A stretch of 64,000 bases of DNA from Silvanigrella aquatica (GTDB taxonomy: Bacteria; Bdellovibrionota_B; Oligoflexia; Silvanigrellales; Silvanigrellaceae): positions 1,226,303 to 1,290,302 of the forward strand of contig NZ_CP017834.1 in assembly GCF_001907975.1 (NCBI RefSeq), given 5' to 3'. A program made the position numbers and the translations under genes. Positions 1 through 7,498 of the stretch are shown here, piece by piece. Below the pieces are notes generated by a model that was given only the letters and a program-made list of their open reading frames with translations, ran no database searches and was not told the origin of the DNA. The number at the start of each line of letters is the position of its first letter. Position 1 is the first letter of the stretch.

Positions 1-837
1 TTTGATACCGTTGTTGCTGTAGGAGGAGATGGAACTATTAATGAAGTTGTCAATGGTTTATTAGACAATTGTCTAATTCAAAATCAACAATTATCTAATG
101 AATTAAAAAATAAATTTGTTTCTTTAAATAATGAATCTATAGAGGGAACTGCTCTCGCATGTCTTCCTTTAGGAACGGGCTGCGATTTTATTAAAACTTT
201 GCAAATTCCAAATCATTTTAGAAATGCTCTAAATGTAATACAGTCTGGGCAAAAAATTCTATGTGACGTGGGTCGCATTGAATTTGAGAATGTAAATAAA
301 ATGGAACAAAACCCATTATTTCGTTACTTTATTAATGTGGCAGGATGTGGCGCTAGTGGAGAAGCAATTCAAAGAATTAATAAATCAAAAAAAATATTTG
401 GGCGCAGGGGAGCTTTTTTAATTTCTGCTGTGCAAACTCTTCTCAAAAATCGCAGTTTTCCCATTAAAATTTCCTATGATAATGAAGAATTTACTTCTTT
501 AAATTTAAGAGTTTTATTTGTTTGCAATGGTCAATTTTGTGGTGGTGGCATGCATATTGCAACAAATGCGTCATTACAAAATGGAAAATTTAGTGTTATT
601 CAAGTTAAAAAAATGAATAATATAAGGACAATATTATTATTAAAACGCCTGTATTCAGGGGATTTTTCCGGTCTCGAAAAAGACATTTTAGTTCGCGAAG
701 CACAAAGTATTCGTATTTTGGACGATTCTCCTCTGAAAATTCCTGCTGAAAGTGATGGAGAAAACCCAGGATACTTACCTGCTTCGTTTACCATATTGCC
801 AAAAACTCTAAGTGTGTATGCACAAGGCTATGTTTAG
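1..837 (+). CDS. Diacylglycerol/lipid kinase (YegS/DagK-like), 5' end outside window
   Basis: The reading frame is already open at base 1 and runs to a TAA at 835-837, so the N-terminus lies before the window. The first visible residues contain GGDGTINEVVNG, the catalytic glycine-rich signature of the diacylglycerol kinase catalytic domain (ATP- and substrate-binding), and later PLGTGCDF, which corresponds to the GTGNDFA motif of the family with Cys in place of Asn. The C-terminal part (CGGGMHIATNASLQNGKF, then AESDGENPGYLPASFTI) matches the family's beta-sandwich domain. Such enzymes phosphorylate diacylglycerol, sphingoid bases or related lipids at the inner membrane using ATP. The lipid substrate cannot be told from sequence. 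The gene is convergent with the next one, with 28 bases between stops. Confidence 0.85.
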   Translation, partial: FDTVVAVGGDGTINEVVNGLLDNCLIQNQQLSNELKNKFVSLNNESIEGTALACLPLGTGCDFIKTLQIPNHFRNALNVIQSGQKILCDVGRIEFENVNKMEQNPLFRYFINVAGCGASGEAIQRINKSKKIFGRRGAFLISAVQTLLKNRSFPIKISYDNEEFTSLNLRVLFVCNGQFCGGGMHIATNASLQNGKFSVIQVKKMNNIRTILLLKRLYSGDFSGLEKDILVREAQSIRILDDSPLKIPAESDGENPGYLPASFTILPKTLSVYAQGYV

Positions 838-865
838 GAACGCTGGTTTTTTGACGCATATGAGA

Positions 866-1210
866 TTATTCTTTTACTTTCCCCATGAGTCCATTTAAGC
901 GCTTGTCTTCAATGCGTTTAAGCTTATTAGCAACGGCTTCTTCGAGCTTTATATGGCGTGCATTGCAATAATTCATGAGAGCGATAAAAACATCAGCAGC
1001 TTCGTCTGCCAACATTTCATGAGCAATATTTTTTGAAGGATCACGCCATATTTTCTTTTCAAGATTGGCAAGCTCACCACACTCACCGCAAAGTTCTAGG
1101 GAAAAAAAATGAGCAGGGCGTTCGACAAAAGCACTATTTTGGTATTTGTCAAAATCGGACTGAATTGTGTTGAGTCCTTGTGGTGAAGGTTCTTTGAGTC
1201 TTAATGTCAT
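866..1210 (-). CDS. MazG-like nucleotide pyrophosphohydrolase
   Basis: A 114-residue protein with the all-alpha NTP-PPase signature: ExxE in ELCGECGELANLEKKIWRD and ExxD in LADEAADVFIALMNY, which together chelate Mg2+. These enzymes hydrolyse NTPs or dNTPs to the monophosphate and pyrophosphate, cleaning damaged or excess nucleotides in the cytoplasm. The size fits the single-domain MazG-like group rather than full two-domain MazG. ATG at 1210 has GGAAATCC a few bases upstream on the minus strand as a plausible ribosome site. It is transcribed away from the chemotaxis-like genes. The nucleotide preference cannot be inferred. Confidence 0.75.
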   Translation of the reverse strand: MTLRLKEPSPQGLNTIQSDFDKYQNSAFVERPAHFFSLELCGECGELANLEKKIWRDPSKNIAHEMLADEAADVFIALMNYCNARHIKLEEAVANKLKRIEDKRLNGLMGKVKE

Positions 1211-1312
1211 TTGGATTTCCTTAAAATGAGAGCGCCAAATTTTTAACCTAAACAGTTTTTCCTACACTCAAATTTTTATTTTTGCAAAGTATGCCGATAA
1301 CTTTTATTGGAC

Positions 1313-1332
1313 TTAGCAAAATAAATTGCTAA
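1313..1332. promoter_or_regulatory. Inverted repeat before the first MCP-like gene
   Basis: TTAGCAA (1313-1319) and TTGCTAA (1326-1332) are perfect 7-base arms around a 6-base A/T spacer. The element ends 19 bases before the ATG at 1352, in the divergent space between the MazG-like and MCP-like genes. It could be an operator or a small 5'UTR hairpin. Nothing in the sequence decides between these. Confidence 0.4.
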
Positions 1333-1351
1333 AAACTTGAAAGAAGAGGGA

Positions 1352-2431
1352 ATGTTTTCATACTTGAAAAATATTTCTATAGTAAATAAGATATCTACTA
1401 AAAATAAATTATGGTTATTAATTATTTTAACTCTTTTATTTTCTTCTATTTATTCTCTCATTATAATTTATTATGAAAATATAATGGGCATGAATTTTAT
1501 GATTTCAATTGTTTTTATTATGTTTTTAACATTAATTTTTATAGCAATAAATTGGTTTTTAATTTCAAATTTTATTTCACAGTTAAATGTGACAACAGAA
1601 GAAATTGAAAAATACTGTAAAGATGGCGATAACTCTTTAAATTCAATTAAAGATAGTTTAAGTCAATTTATTTCATATTCAGGTAATCAATTAGATATTT
1701 TAAATGACAGTTCTAAATTAATGCAAAGTATTTCGGATATGCTGTTTGAGACAACAAAAAATTCGGAAGTTTGCAAGGAAATTTCAGATAAAGTCACTCG
1801 TGATGTTAATGAAGGTAATGATATTATGCAGAAAATGGTTGAAGCCGTTTTGACCATTGAAAAAACAAAAGAGGGTTTGGCTGAAATTTCTAATCTGATT
1901 AATCAAATTAGCAATGATACTTCAACAATTCATACAATTGTTTCTACAACGGAACTTCTTTCTTTAAATGCTTCTATTGAAGCGGCAAAGGCGGGAATGA
2001 CAGGAAGAGGATTTTCCGTGGTTGCAGAAGAAGTGGGTAATTTGGCAAAACACAGTGGCAGTGAAGCAAATGAAATCGAATCAATTGTAGAAAAAAGTCA
2101 AAAACAAATTCAAGTTATTATTGATGCCAATCAGTCCCGAGTTGAAGTAGGTAAGGTAGCAAGTAATGCAGCACTTGCAGTATTTGGAGCTATAAAATCA
2201 GAAATGTTTGGCATTTCAAGTCGCTCCGAAAATATTCGCGCAGCCACTTGGGAACAAAAAATTGGAATAGATCAAATGAATCAAGGAAACTCTGAAATCA
2301 GAAATATTCTTAAAAAGAACATTACAGATACAGTTAATTTAATTAGAATATATAATGTAAATGTAAAAAACTTTAAAAATATAAAGGAACTAGGAGATAT
2401 TCTGAAAGAGTATTGGAAAGGGGATAAATAA
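1352..2431 (+). CDS. Methyl-accepting chemotaxis-like signalling protein (1)
   Basis: About 359 residues. Two hydrophobic helices near the N-terminus (roughly residues 20-40 and 47-68) are separated by only a few residues, so there is no external ligand-binding domain. The rest is helical coiled coil typical of the MCP cytoplasmic bundle. The signalling hairpin tip is clear around residues 198-235: [17 protein letters not shown] followed by [15 protein letters not shown], the CheA/CheW-contacting region. An upstream TTG at 1337 is in frame, but ATG 1352 is preferred because AAGAAGAGGG lies directly before it, although spacing is tight. The second MCP-like gene begins one base after its stop. 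It probably senses a cytoplasmic or membrane state, or partners with the next gene. Confidence 0.85.
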   Translation: MFSYLKNISIVNKISTKNKLWLLIILTLLFSSIYSLIIIYYENIMGMNFMISIVFIMFLTLIFIAINWFLISNFISQLNVTTEEIEKYCKDGDNSLNSIKDSLSQFISYSGNQLDILNDSSKLMQSISDMLFETTKNSEVCKEISDKVTRDVNEGNDIMQKMVEAVLTIEKTKEGLAEISNLINQISNDTSTIHTIVSTTELLSLNASIEAAKAGMTGRGFSVVAEEVGNLAKHSGSEANEIESIVEKSQKQIQVIIDANQSRVEVGKVASNAALAVFGAIKSEMFGISSRSENIRAATWEQKIGIDQMNQGNSEIRNILKKNITDTVNLIRIYNVNVKNFKNIKELGDILKEYWKGDK

Positions 2432-2432
2432 T

Positions 2433-3566
2433 ATGCCGGATGATATTATAAATCATTATTCGGGATTAAAAGTAAAAGTTTTAATATCCACTTTTTTGTG
2501 TAATTTAATATTATTTGTATCCGCATTGATTTTTATTTATATTTTTGGATCAGGCTTTAAAAGCGTATTCAAATATGCTTTAAGTATGGGAATTATTCTC
2601 ATACTTTTAGAACTTGTAATTTATGTCTATGTTAAAAAAATACAAAAAAAATCTTTATTAGTAGGTGTTTTATTTCAAAATTATATTGAAAAAAGTCAAA
2701 ATACTATTGAAGAATTTGTCTATCCGAAAAAAAATATTGCAAAATCTTTTGATAAACAGTTTGATTTAGTTAATCAAACCGCAGCGGCAATTTCAGAAAT
2801 TTCTCAAATGATTTTAAAAACTACAGAACAAATCAATGACTGCAATGAAATCACTCAAAGTGCGGAAAAAAGACTGCTTGAAGCTGTCTCTATTATGGAA
2901 AAACTTGAAGAATCTATAGAAATTATAAAAAATGCCACGGGTGATATGGATATGATGTTGCAAATCATCAATCAAATTACTTTAAAATCAATTGTTATTA
3001 CAGATATTGTTGCTAAAACAGAATTACTTGCCATGAATGCTTCTATTGAAGCTGCTCGTGCCGGTGAGTATGGTAAAGGATTTTCCGTTGTATCAGAAGA
3101 AGTGGAAGCACTTGCTCGTACAAGTGGAAAGTCAGCAAAACAAATTAAAGATCTTCTCAATGAAAGCGCTCTTAAAGTAACACAAATTATTAGAACTATG
3201 AACGAACGAATTAAAGAAGGTGAGGTAGTCAGTAAAAGAGCATTTGCTGCGTTTACAAGTATAAAAGAGGGAGTTGCCCAACTTAAAGAACAAATTCAAG
3301 TGATTTATCAGGGTACAGAAATGCAAACAGGTGTGATAAAAAATGTAGAAGACACTCTAAAAAGGGTAACAGAATTGAGTGGGAAAAATAATAATCTTAT
3401 TACAAATGGCAATGAAATAATTCAACATATTATTCAAATAAATGAAAAACTAACTTTACAGAGTGAAGAAATTCAAAAATCACTAAGTGGTATAGAAGCT
3501 ATAAGAAACTTACAGAAAAATAAAGGAAATGAAGTGAGAAGATCTCTGCAAGGAATGGGGTTTTGA
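2433..3566 (+). CDS. Methyl-accepting chemotaxis-like signalling protein (2)
   Basis: 377 residues with the same plan as its upstream neighbour: two closely spaced N-terminal membrane helices (about 15-38 and 45-66), no sizeable periplasmic loop, then a long helical bundle. The tip motif KTELLAMNASIEAARAG-EYGKGFSVVSEEVEALA lies near residues 192-230. The ATG sits one base after the previous stop, so the pair is an operon and probably a tandem duplication that has diverged. Known family role: relays signals through CheW to CheA to control motility. No CheA, CheW, CheR or CheB gene is in the window. Confidence 0.85.
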   Translation: MPDDIINHYSGLKVKVLISTFLCNLILFVSALIFIYIFGSGFKSVFKYALSMGIILILLELVIYVYVKKIQKKSLLVGVLFQNYIEKSQNTIEEFVYPKKNIAKSFDKQFDLVNQTAAAISEISQMILKTTEQINDCNEITQSAEKRLLEAVSIMEKLEESIEIIKNATGDMDMMLQIINQITLKSIVITDIVAKTELLAMNASIEAARAGEYGKGFSVVSEEVEALARTSGKSAKQIKDLLNESALKVTQIIRTMNERIKEGEVVSKRAFAAFTSIKEGVAQLKEQIQVIYQGTEMQTGVIKNVEDTLKRVTELSGKNNNLITNGNEIIQHIIQINEKLTLQSEEIQKSLSGIEAIRNLQKNKGNEVRRSLQGMGF

Positions 3567-3641
3567 ATTTATGAACTGGGTATAAGAAAATTATTATTTT
3601 TGTTTATTTAACTTTTTAAAATAAAATTTAAGATCTCAGGC

Positions 3642-3668
3642 TTGAAAATTTTATTTTAAAAATATAAT
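3642..3668 (+). promoter_or_regulatory. Candidate sigma-70 promoter of the peptide/YcaO locus
   Basis: TTGAAA at 3642-3647 and a perfect TATAAT at 3663-3668 are separated by 15 bases, slightly short of ideal. A start near 3675 would give a leader of about 100 nt before the peptide ATG at 3777. The background is extremely A/T-rich, so chance matches are likely and confidence is modest. Confidence 0.4.
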
Positions 3669-3675
3669 ATCCATT

Positions 3676-3688
3676 TGGAAGTCTTCCA
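3676..3688. promoter_or_regulatory. Palindrome at the predicted start of transcription
   Basis: TGGAAG-T-CTTCCA is a perfect 13-base odd palindrome and includes most of the few G/C bases in this A/T-rich gap. It lies just after the candidate TATAAT box, where a repressor operator would block initiation. It is too short at the loop to be a useful RNA hairpin. Confidence 0.4.
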
Positions 3689-3724
3689 TCCGATATAAAA
3701 TTTTAAAAAATAAATATGACTTTT

Positions 3725-3741
3725 TTGGTCATGTTGACCAA
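3725..3741. promoter_or_regulatory. 17-base palindrome in the leader of the peptide gene
   Basis: TTGGTCATGTTGACCAA has perfect 7-base arms TTGGTCA/TGACCAA around TGT and ends 35 bases before the peptide ATG. Symmetry and size suit a dimeric helix-turn-helix regulator site. As RNA it could also fold with a 3-base loop. Together with the palindrome at 3676 it suggests that the peptide/enzyme pair is regulated. Confidence 0.5.
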
Positions 3742-3776
3742 TATTTGTCTGTTTAAAATTAATTAAGGAAATTATT

Positions 3777-3956
3777 ATGGGCGGAACAGTTTTTCATCCA
3801 CATAAAGAACCAATGAAACCTAATGATCGTATGATAGTAGTAAATTCACTAGAAATGTTAAAAGAACTTGGATTTGGAAAGGAGTTAGAGTCCAAAGAAA
3901 ATAAGAAAAAAGTTGAAAATATTGAACTTATAAATTCAGAGCCCTATTGTGAATGA
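3777..3956 (+). CDS. Short peptide, candidate RiPP precursor
   Basis: A 59-residue ORF starting with ATG at 3777, with AAGGAA five bases upstream, and ending in TGA at 3954-3956. The peptide begins MGGTVFHPHKEPMKP, has a central amphipathic stretch LEMLKELGFGKELE that could serve as a leader helix, then a Lys/Glu-rich part, and ends LINSEPYCE with its only cysteine at position 58. It directly precedes the PhyH-YcaO enzyme on the same strand. YcaO domains modify backbone amides, usually next to Cys/Ser/Thr, in ribosomally made peptides, so the Tyr-Cys-Glu end is the obvious target. No signal peptide or homology to a named precursor family is recognised. The assignment rests on size, position and the terminal Cys. 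Confidence 0.65.
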   Translation: MGGTVFHPHKEPMKPNDRMIVVNSLEMLKELGFGKELESKENKKKVENIELINSEPYCE

Positions 3957-3971
3957 TGTCTTTTTAGATCA

Positions 3972-4007
3972 AGAAGTAACCTAAATAAATTTATCTAGGT
4001 TACTTCT
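3972..4007 (+). promoter_or_regulatory. Long hairpin between peptide and enzyme genes
   Basis: AGAAGTAACCTA (3972-3983) and TAGGTTACTTCT (3996-4007) form a perfect 12-base stem, and the inner ATAAATTTAT can extend it past one mismatch. It lies between the peptide stop (3956) and the enzyme ATG (4055). There is no U-run after the stem, so it is not a classical intrinsic terminator. A likely role is attenuation or 3'-end protection, making much more peptide mRNA than enzyme mRNA, as is common between RiPP precursor and enzyme genes. Confidence 0.65.
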
Positions 4008-4054
4008 CAGACTAAATTTATTTAAAATATATTTTAAAAATAGGGAGAAAAGCA

Positions 4055-6106
4055 ATGGTTGGAGATAAAGGTTTTGCTATTTTTGAGTCATTTTTTTCTC
4101 CGCAAAAATGTGATAATTTTATTGATGCAATAAAGCAATACCTAAGTAATAATTATGATTCCGTATATTCCATTTTTCATATTGATCTTATCGTACCCGA
4201 AGTCGAAGAATTTTTAAATACACCACAACTAACTAATTTTATTGAAGACTTTATGCAGTGTAAATCTGTTTTGGTTTCTTCGGGATTATACCTTCGAGGA
4301 TCTGAAACAATACCTCATAATGATGCAGTTCGTATTTCAAGTGAACCTCAAAATAAGCTTATACATGTATGGATAAGCTTGGATGATATTCTTCCTACAA
4401 ACGGTCCCTTATTTTATTATCCATATTCTCATAACCGAAAATCACTTTCATTAAAAGACAGAATGAAAGTCTCGAATTTGATATTCAAAGGTGAAAATAA
4501 TTCTGATTATTTCATAAATCAAAATCTTGATGATCCCGATAATGAAAAATTTTTGGGGCAAGAACTAGAACTAGAGTTAAAAGATTTTGATTTCAAAAAA
4601 AATGTACGTGAAACTTTTTTAGGCAAAAAAGGCGACATCATGATATCTGATGGTCGATTAATACATGGTGGCCATAAAATACTAGATTATTCAAAAAATC
4701 GCCCTGCATTAATAGGATTTTATTTACCAAAAGATGAAAAAAATTATTATTTCTCAGACTATCCTAAAACTTTGATTAATAGAACGGCTGACTGTCCAAG
4801 AAAAAGTTTGTCTCCTATTGTCAAATTAAGAAATTACTCTGATGAAAATTTGAATTTAATTACCCCTGAAAGAGTAATTAAATCGGAAGTAGCAGTTAAA
4901 AATATTTTTGAATTTTTAAATAAAAATCATTTTAAAGTAGAACTAAGTTCAGTTGGACAAGATATTATCACTTATGTTTGTAAAATTTATCATAATAAAT
5001 GGCCTGAAGCTGTGGGTTATGGCAAAGGTAAAACGCAACCTCAAAGTATGGCAAGTGCTATGTTTGAAAGTTTAGAACACCTTATATGCCGTGGCGATAT
5101 GATAGATGAATCAAAACGTATTGCAATTTCGGTTCATTCCGCATTAAAAGAATGGACTTGTTATCCAGAAGAGATTCTTTTTAATAATAAAGATAATCAT
5201 GATCCATTTCATTGGGACATCTTTGAAAGATATTTAAATAAACATGAAAAATTGCTTGTGCCAAGCTTTGTTATTGATTCACCAGGTGGAGCTCCTTCAG
5301 AAATTATAAAATATAATATGGGCGGTGCTTTTTCAAATTCAGGTACGGCAACGGGCTCGACTTTTGAAGAAACAGCATTACATTCATTAAATGAACTGAT
5401 CGAACGGGATTCTTTTTCTCTACTCCTGTTAGAAACCTTTTGTCGAGAAAAACCAAAAAATTTAAGAATTATTGATAAAGAAACTCTACCACAAAATTTA
5501 CAAGAACTACTTCGCATTTCTGAAATGGAAGTAGGATATTCTATGACTTTAATAAACATGACATCCGATCTTCAAGTTCCCAGTGTTACTTGTTTTGGTC
5601 CTGGAGTTGAAGAAATGGAAAAACCATTTTTAGGATTTGGATGTTCCCCTAGCGCGGAATATGCAATAGAAAGAGCCATTCTTGAAAATGTTCAATGTTG
5701 GCATGGTTATCATGGCTTGAAAATTTTTAATGTAGAAGAAAAACAGATGGTATTAAATACTATAATTGAATTGCCAGGATTGAAAAAATGTTTAAAGCAA
5801 AATTATCAAAATGCAATCGATCAAGGATTTTATGAAATAATTCATTTTTCTGAGTTATCCAATATTTCTAAAAAAATATTTAATATTCATGAATCTAGTT
5901 TTTCTACATCCGAAGTTCTTTCTAAAATTATAGAAATTCTTGAAAAAAATTCAATGAAAGTATTTGTAAAAACCTTATTTCAAGATAATAATTCTGGAAT
6001 TATTTGTTTAAAAACAATTGTGAGAGAGCTGGAAGTATTTTATCTCATTACATCAGGTTTACTGCCTGTCCCGGGTAAACGGGGGAGAACTGCTTTATCC
6101 TCCTAA
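4055..6106 (+). CDS. PhyH dioxygenase-YcaO fusion enzyme
   Basis: 683 residues, ATG with GGGAGAA upstream. Residues 1 to about 245 are a phytanoyl-CoA dioxygenase-like Fe(II)/2-oxoglutarate oxygenase: iron triad H88-N-D90 and H204 (RLIHGG), with R216 (NRPALIGFY) placed to bind 2-oxoglutarate. Residues about 270-683 are a YcaO domain: GYGKGKTQPQ (321-330), the nucleotide/Mg motif S334-xxx-E338-xx-E341 followed by His where Arg is usual, NSGTATGSTFEETALHSLNELIERD (428-452), AIERAILENVQ (537-547), and a C-terminal LLPVPGKRG (669-677) like the C-tail of azoline-forming YcaOs. YcaO proteins use ATP to activate backbone amides (azoline, thioamide or amidine formation). No E1-like partner or separate cyclodehydratase subunit is nearby. 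The likely substrate is the 59-residue peptide just upstream. The product is unknown. Confidence 0.85.
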   Translation: MVGDKGFAIFESFFSPQKCDNFIDAIKQYLSNNYDSVYSIFHIDLIVPEVEEFLNTPQLTNFIEDFMQCKSVLVSSGLYLRGSETIPHNDAVRISSEPQNKLIHVWISLDDILPTNGPLFYYPYSHNRKSLSLKDRMKVSNLIFKGENNSDYFINQNLDDPDNEKFLGQELELELKDFDFKKNVRETFLGKKGDIMISDGRLIHGGHKILDYSKNRPALIGFYLPKDEKNYYFSDYPKTLINRTADCPRKSLSPIVKLRNYSDENLNLITPERVIKSEVAVKNIFEFLNKNHFKVELSSVGQDIITYVCKIYHNKWPEAVGYGKGKTQPQSMASAMFESLEHLICRGDMIDESKRIAISVHSALKEWTCYPEEILFNNKDNHDPFHWDIFERYLNKHEKLLVPSFVIDSPGGAPSEIIKYNMGGAFSNSGTATGSTFEETALHSLNELIERDSFSLLLLETFCREKPKNLRIIDKETLPQNLQELLRISEMEVGYSMTLINMTSDLQVPSVTCFGPGVEEMEKPFLGFGCSPSAEYAIERAILENVQCWHGYHGLKIFNVEEKQMVLNTIIELPGLKKCLKQNYQNAIDQGFYEIIHFSELSNISKKIFNIHESSFSTSEVLSKIIEILEKNSMKVFVKTLFQDNNSGIICLKTIVRELEVFYLITSGLLPVPGKRGRTALSS

Positions 6107-6202
6107 TGTTTATTTAAGAGGATATTTCAGGCAATGAATTCATTGAAGATAAATTAATGAAATTTAATGAAATGAGATTTTAATTGATTTCGAATGTCGA
6201 CT

Positions 6203-6466
6203 TTAAGCAGTGGCTTCCTTTTTATTATTCACTTCAACCAAAGGAATATCTTCCGCTGATTCCATAGATTCTATAATTTTCATTTCAAAGCCTTCGTCTA
6301 AATCAAAACTTTCGCCCATGAGGGAAAGAATTTTTTCAGTTGCTTTTTTACTTGTTTCAGCGGCAACAGCATCGTAACAAGAAATAATTTCAATTTGTGA
6401 ACCTTCTGGCGCAACGCACATTAAAGTATATTTTTTTCTAATAACACCAGCATAAAAATTAGACAT
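6203..6466 (-). CDS. Hypothetical small acidic protein
   Basis: 87 residues beginning MSNFYAGVIRKKYTLMCVAPEGSQIEIISCYDAV, with a good ribosome site (AAGGAGA) before the ATG. It has no signal peptide, membrane segment or recognisable motif. The pattern of alternating beta-like segments followed by a helix (AETSKKATEKILSLMGE) and an acidic tail suggests a small alpha/beta cytoplasmic protein. It is convergent with the YcaO gene and followed on its own strand by the lipoprotein gene 36 bases downstream of its origin, in the opposite direction of transcription order (lipoprotein first). Function is unknown. Confidence 0.55.
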   Translation of the reverse strand: MSNFYAGVIRKKYTLMCVAPEGSQIEIISCYDAVAAETSKKATEKILSLMGESFDLDEGFEMKIIESMESAEDIPLVEVNNKKEATA

Positions 6467-6511
6467 ATTTTCTCCTTAAATAAAAAATTTATTATAAATA
6501 AACGAACTTAA

Positions 6512-7291
6512 TTATCTTTTTTGTTTACTTCCTCCCGAAAAGAATCCTGTTTTTTTCGGTTTTTGTTGCTGTTCAGCATGTTCTTTTTTCTTAGAAAAGA
6601 ATCCTGATTTTTTAGTTTGTGAATCTGGATTTGCTGCTGTTCCCGAGGATTTGGAAAAGAATCCTTTTTTAGCAGGTTGCTTATACTGACTCTCATATTT
6701 TTTTGTCATTTCCTCAGGTGTTTTGCCTGATACGCCTCCTGTAACAAGGCCTCCATTACCTGAAGAAGCTGGTGGTGGTAAATAGTATGCTGGTGCGGAA
6801 TAGCGTGGTTGCATCGCATTTGAAACGGCGTTGCCCACAAGAGCCCCCATAAGAAAGGGTGCCCAAGAGCTTCCGCCACTTCCTCCAGATGATCCTGTAT
6901 TATTATTGTTATTATTTGAGGATGAGGGGGTATTTTCAGAAACTAATCCAATTTTATAGCCCTGCGTCATTTGCAGTACAGGGTTGCAATTTCCATTTTC
7001 TGAAGTGAAAGCAAGTTTGGCAATATCGCTTTTTGCGTCTTTAGGACGTTCGATTTGTGCCATTTGTAAATCTTCTATACTCAATGGATTTGGAATTCCA
7101 TTTGCTTTTGCGGCGTCATGAAACACTTTATATTTGCCAAGTGATTCATTGTAGGAAATCTGCATGACATTTACGGCTGCTGAAGGGCATGATGCCGCTG
7201 AAATTACAGGCTTCTGCGCGGAAGGTGTGTGGTCAATGCAGCTTGTTAAAACAAGAGTTGCTAACGTAGCTATGGGAATTAATTTATTCAT
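6512..7291 (-). CDS. Lipoprotein with GFFSK repeats
   Basis: 259 residues. The N-terminus MNKLIPIATLATLVLTSC is a lipoprotein signal peptide with lipobox LTSC (Cys 18). A globular part of about 110 residues is followed by a low-complexity Asn/Gly/Ser linker, a short hydrophobic stretch (WAPFLMGALVGNAVSNAM), a Pro/Tyr segment, and a strongly basic C-terminus holding three copies of a motif: KKGFFSKSS, KKSGFFSKKK and KKTGFFSGGSK, spaced 19-20 residues. The repeat is also conserved at DNA level (GAAAAGAATCCT three times on the plus strand near 6537, 6594 and 6654). The basic aromatic tail may contact phospholipid headgroups, LPS or peptidoglycan. That is inference. No known family is recognised. 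Confidence 0.7.
   Translation of the reverse strand: MNKLIPIATLATLVLTSCIDHTPSAQKPVISAASCPSAAVNVMQISYNESLGKYKVFHDAAKANGIPNPLSIEDLQMAQIERPKDAKSDIAKLAFTSENGNCNPVLQMTQGYKIGLVSENTPSSSNNNNNNTGSSGGSGGSSWAPFLMGALVGNAVSNAMQPRYSAPAYYLPPPASSGNGGLVTGGVSGKTPEEMTKKYESQYKQPAKKGFFSKSSGTAANPDSQTKKSGFFSKKKEHAEQQQKPKKTGFFSGGSKQKR
6537..6670 (-). repeat. Three in-frame copies of a GFFSK-coding repeat
   Basis: The core GAAAAGAATCCT (plus strand) recurs at about 6537, 6594 and 6654, spaced 57 and 60 bases, each encoding GFFS flanked by lysines. Conservation at nucleotide level, including synonymous positions, points to recent duplication or slippage rather than ancient repeats. Confidence 0.75.
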
Positions 7292-7439
7292 TTTATTCGC
7301 CTTTAGTTAAAATTAAAATGCGATAACTAAAAATTTTTGTGAACCGTTGTGGTTCCTGCTCATAAATACCATTATACGATAATATGATTTATTTCAAAGT
7401 GGGCGAAATAGAGATAAGAATTTTTATACGTTATTTATC

Positions 7440-7486
7440 AATAAAAAATCCTTTAATAAAAATAATTTATTAAAAGATTTTTTATT
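7440..7486 (-). terminator. A/T-rich hairpin terminator after mdh
   Basis: Bases 7440-7460 and 7466-7486 are complementary over 21 positions with one mismatch, with a 5-base loop. The stem lies 12 bases past the mdh stop on the minus strand, and its 3' arm on that strand contains GGATTTTTTATT, so the RNA ends in a U-rich stretch. It could work in both directions. Confidence 0.6.
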
Positions 7487-7498
7487 GAATTATGTTTT

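Noticed and set aside
5209-5559. Minus-strand 116-codon frame inside the YcaO gene
   Set aside because: It lies wholly opposite conserved YcaO motifs, has no ribosome site and is Ser-rich in the way antisense frames of this genome are.
6508-6696. Minus-strand 62-codon frame at the lipoprotein gene's end
   Set aside because: It is the +1 shadow of the GFFSK repeat coding sequence. Its repetitive look comes from the same DNA repeats.
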